From positions 1 to 5,673 of the forward strand of contig CAJYIG010000280.1 in assembly GCA_913774725.1 (NCBI GenBank): a stretch of DNA of 5,673 nucleotides. The letters run 5' to 3'. A model generated the notes under the pieces. That model did not search any database, had not been told where the DNA came from, and worked only from the letters and a program-made list of their open reading frames with translations. Made by a program: the position numbers and the translations under genes. The first letter of the stretch is position 1. The number at the start of each line of letters is the position of its first letter. This stretch comes from an uncultured Curtobacterium sp. (GTDB lineage Bacteria > Actinomycetota > Actinomycetes > Actinomycetales > Microbacteriaceae). Shown here piece by piece: positions 5,584-5,673 of the stretch.

Positions 5584-5673
5584 CCGGCCTCGAGTTCACC
5601 AAGACCCTCGCCCAGCACCTGACCGACGCGGGGCACGAGGTCGTCGACCACGGTCCGACCGAGTACGACGCGC
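5584..5673 (+). repeat. Inverted repeat, right arm: inverted, 5'-truncated copy of rpiB
   Basis: Read on the plus strand, this arm encodes RpiB residues 11 to 39 again, starting at codon 5586, with 89 of 90 positions identical to the other arm. The single difference is a third codon position at Gly33 (GGG in rpiB, GGT here), so the protein is unchanged. It lacks residues 1-10, including the Asp8-His9 active-site pair. The upstream frame contains only an in-frame GTG at 5556 followed by unrelated residues, so it could not make a normal enzyme. The arms flank a 44-bp loop (5540-5583) and both end in CCGG, itself a 4-bp palindrome at the switch point. The arm is still matching at the last base. 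Either a fold-back chimera at a contig end or a real head-to-head duplication. Confidence 0.95.

Noticed and set aside
5568..5651. 28-residue N-terminal extension of RpiB from a GTG at 5651
   Set aside because: These codons are mostly the reverse complement of rpiB itself in the right repeat arm; RpiB enzymes place the DHAG motif about eight residues from the start, matching the ATG at 5567.
5556..5673. A functional second rpiB gene on the plus strand
   Set aside because: The copy begins at residue 11, lacks Asp8-His9, and has only a chance GTG upstream in frame, so it is treated as a repeat arm rather than a gene.
1..5673. Mobile element, CRISPR array, toxin-antitoxin pair or phage genes
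   Set aside because: I found no transposase or integrase motifs, no regularly spaced direct repeats, no small paired genes and no obvious shift in composition; the only sizeable repeat is the inverted one at the right edge.

Overview
The window is very GC-rich (I estimate about 70% or more), almost fully coding, with strong G/C bias at third codon positions and at least one GTG start. Together with an actinobacterial-type RpiB and an rpiB-nei gene pair, this suggests a chromosomal segment from a high-GC actinobacterium. Microbacteriaceae (Curtobacterium-like) is my best guess, by inference only. I see no tRNA or rRNA gene, CRISPR array, insertion sequence, phage gene or plasmid function.

Layout: (1) 1-488, plus strand: the C-terminal part of a multi-pass membrane protein of unknown function, running in from the left edge. 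(2) 535-1941, minus strand: a cytoplasmic-looking serine beta-lactamase/esterase-family hydrolase. It converges on gene 1 across 46 bp that hold a GC-rich hairpin. (3) 1942-1974: a 33-bp divergent intergenic gap almost filled by an imperfect 30-bp dyad. (4) 1975-2628, plus: a PaiB-family FMN-binding protein. (5) 2625-4103, plus: a YtcJ-type amidohydrolase whose GTG start overlaps the paiB stop by 4 nt. (6) 4131-5060, minus: an Fpg/Nei-family DNA glycosylase whose last zinc-ligand position is Asp instead of Cys. (7) 5079-5567, minus: rpiB, 18 bp upstream of nei in the same orientation.

Genes 4 and 5 look like a translationally coupled pair. The centred dyad suggests they share control with the divergent hydrolase; their substrates are unknown. 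rpiB (pentose phosphate isomerisation) and nei (oxidised-base repair) form a two-gene operon like the neighbouring rpiB and nei1 genes of Mycobacterium tuberculosis.

The oddest structure is at the right end. Positions 5584-5673 are an inverted copy of 5450-5539 (89 of 90 positions complementary), so the 5' part of rpiB is repeated head-to-head across a 44-bp loop and the arm is still matching when the window ends. This is either a fold-back chimera or assembly artefact at a contig end, or a real inverted duplication. It also creates a false N-terminal extension of rpiB. I did not find convincing evidence of a new multi-gene system; the dyad, the zinc-finger variant and the inverted repeat are the points worth following.
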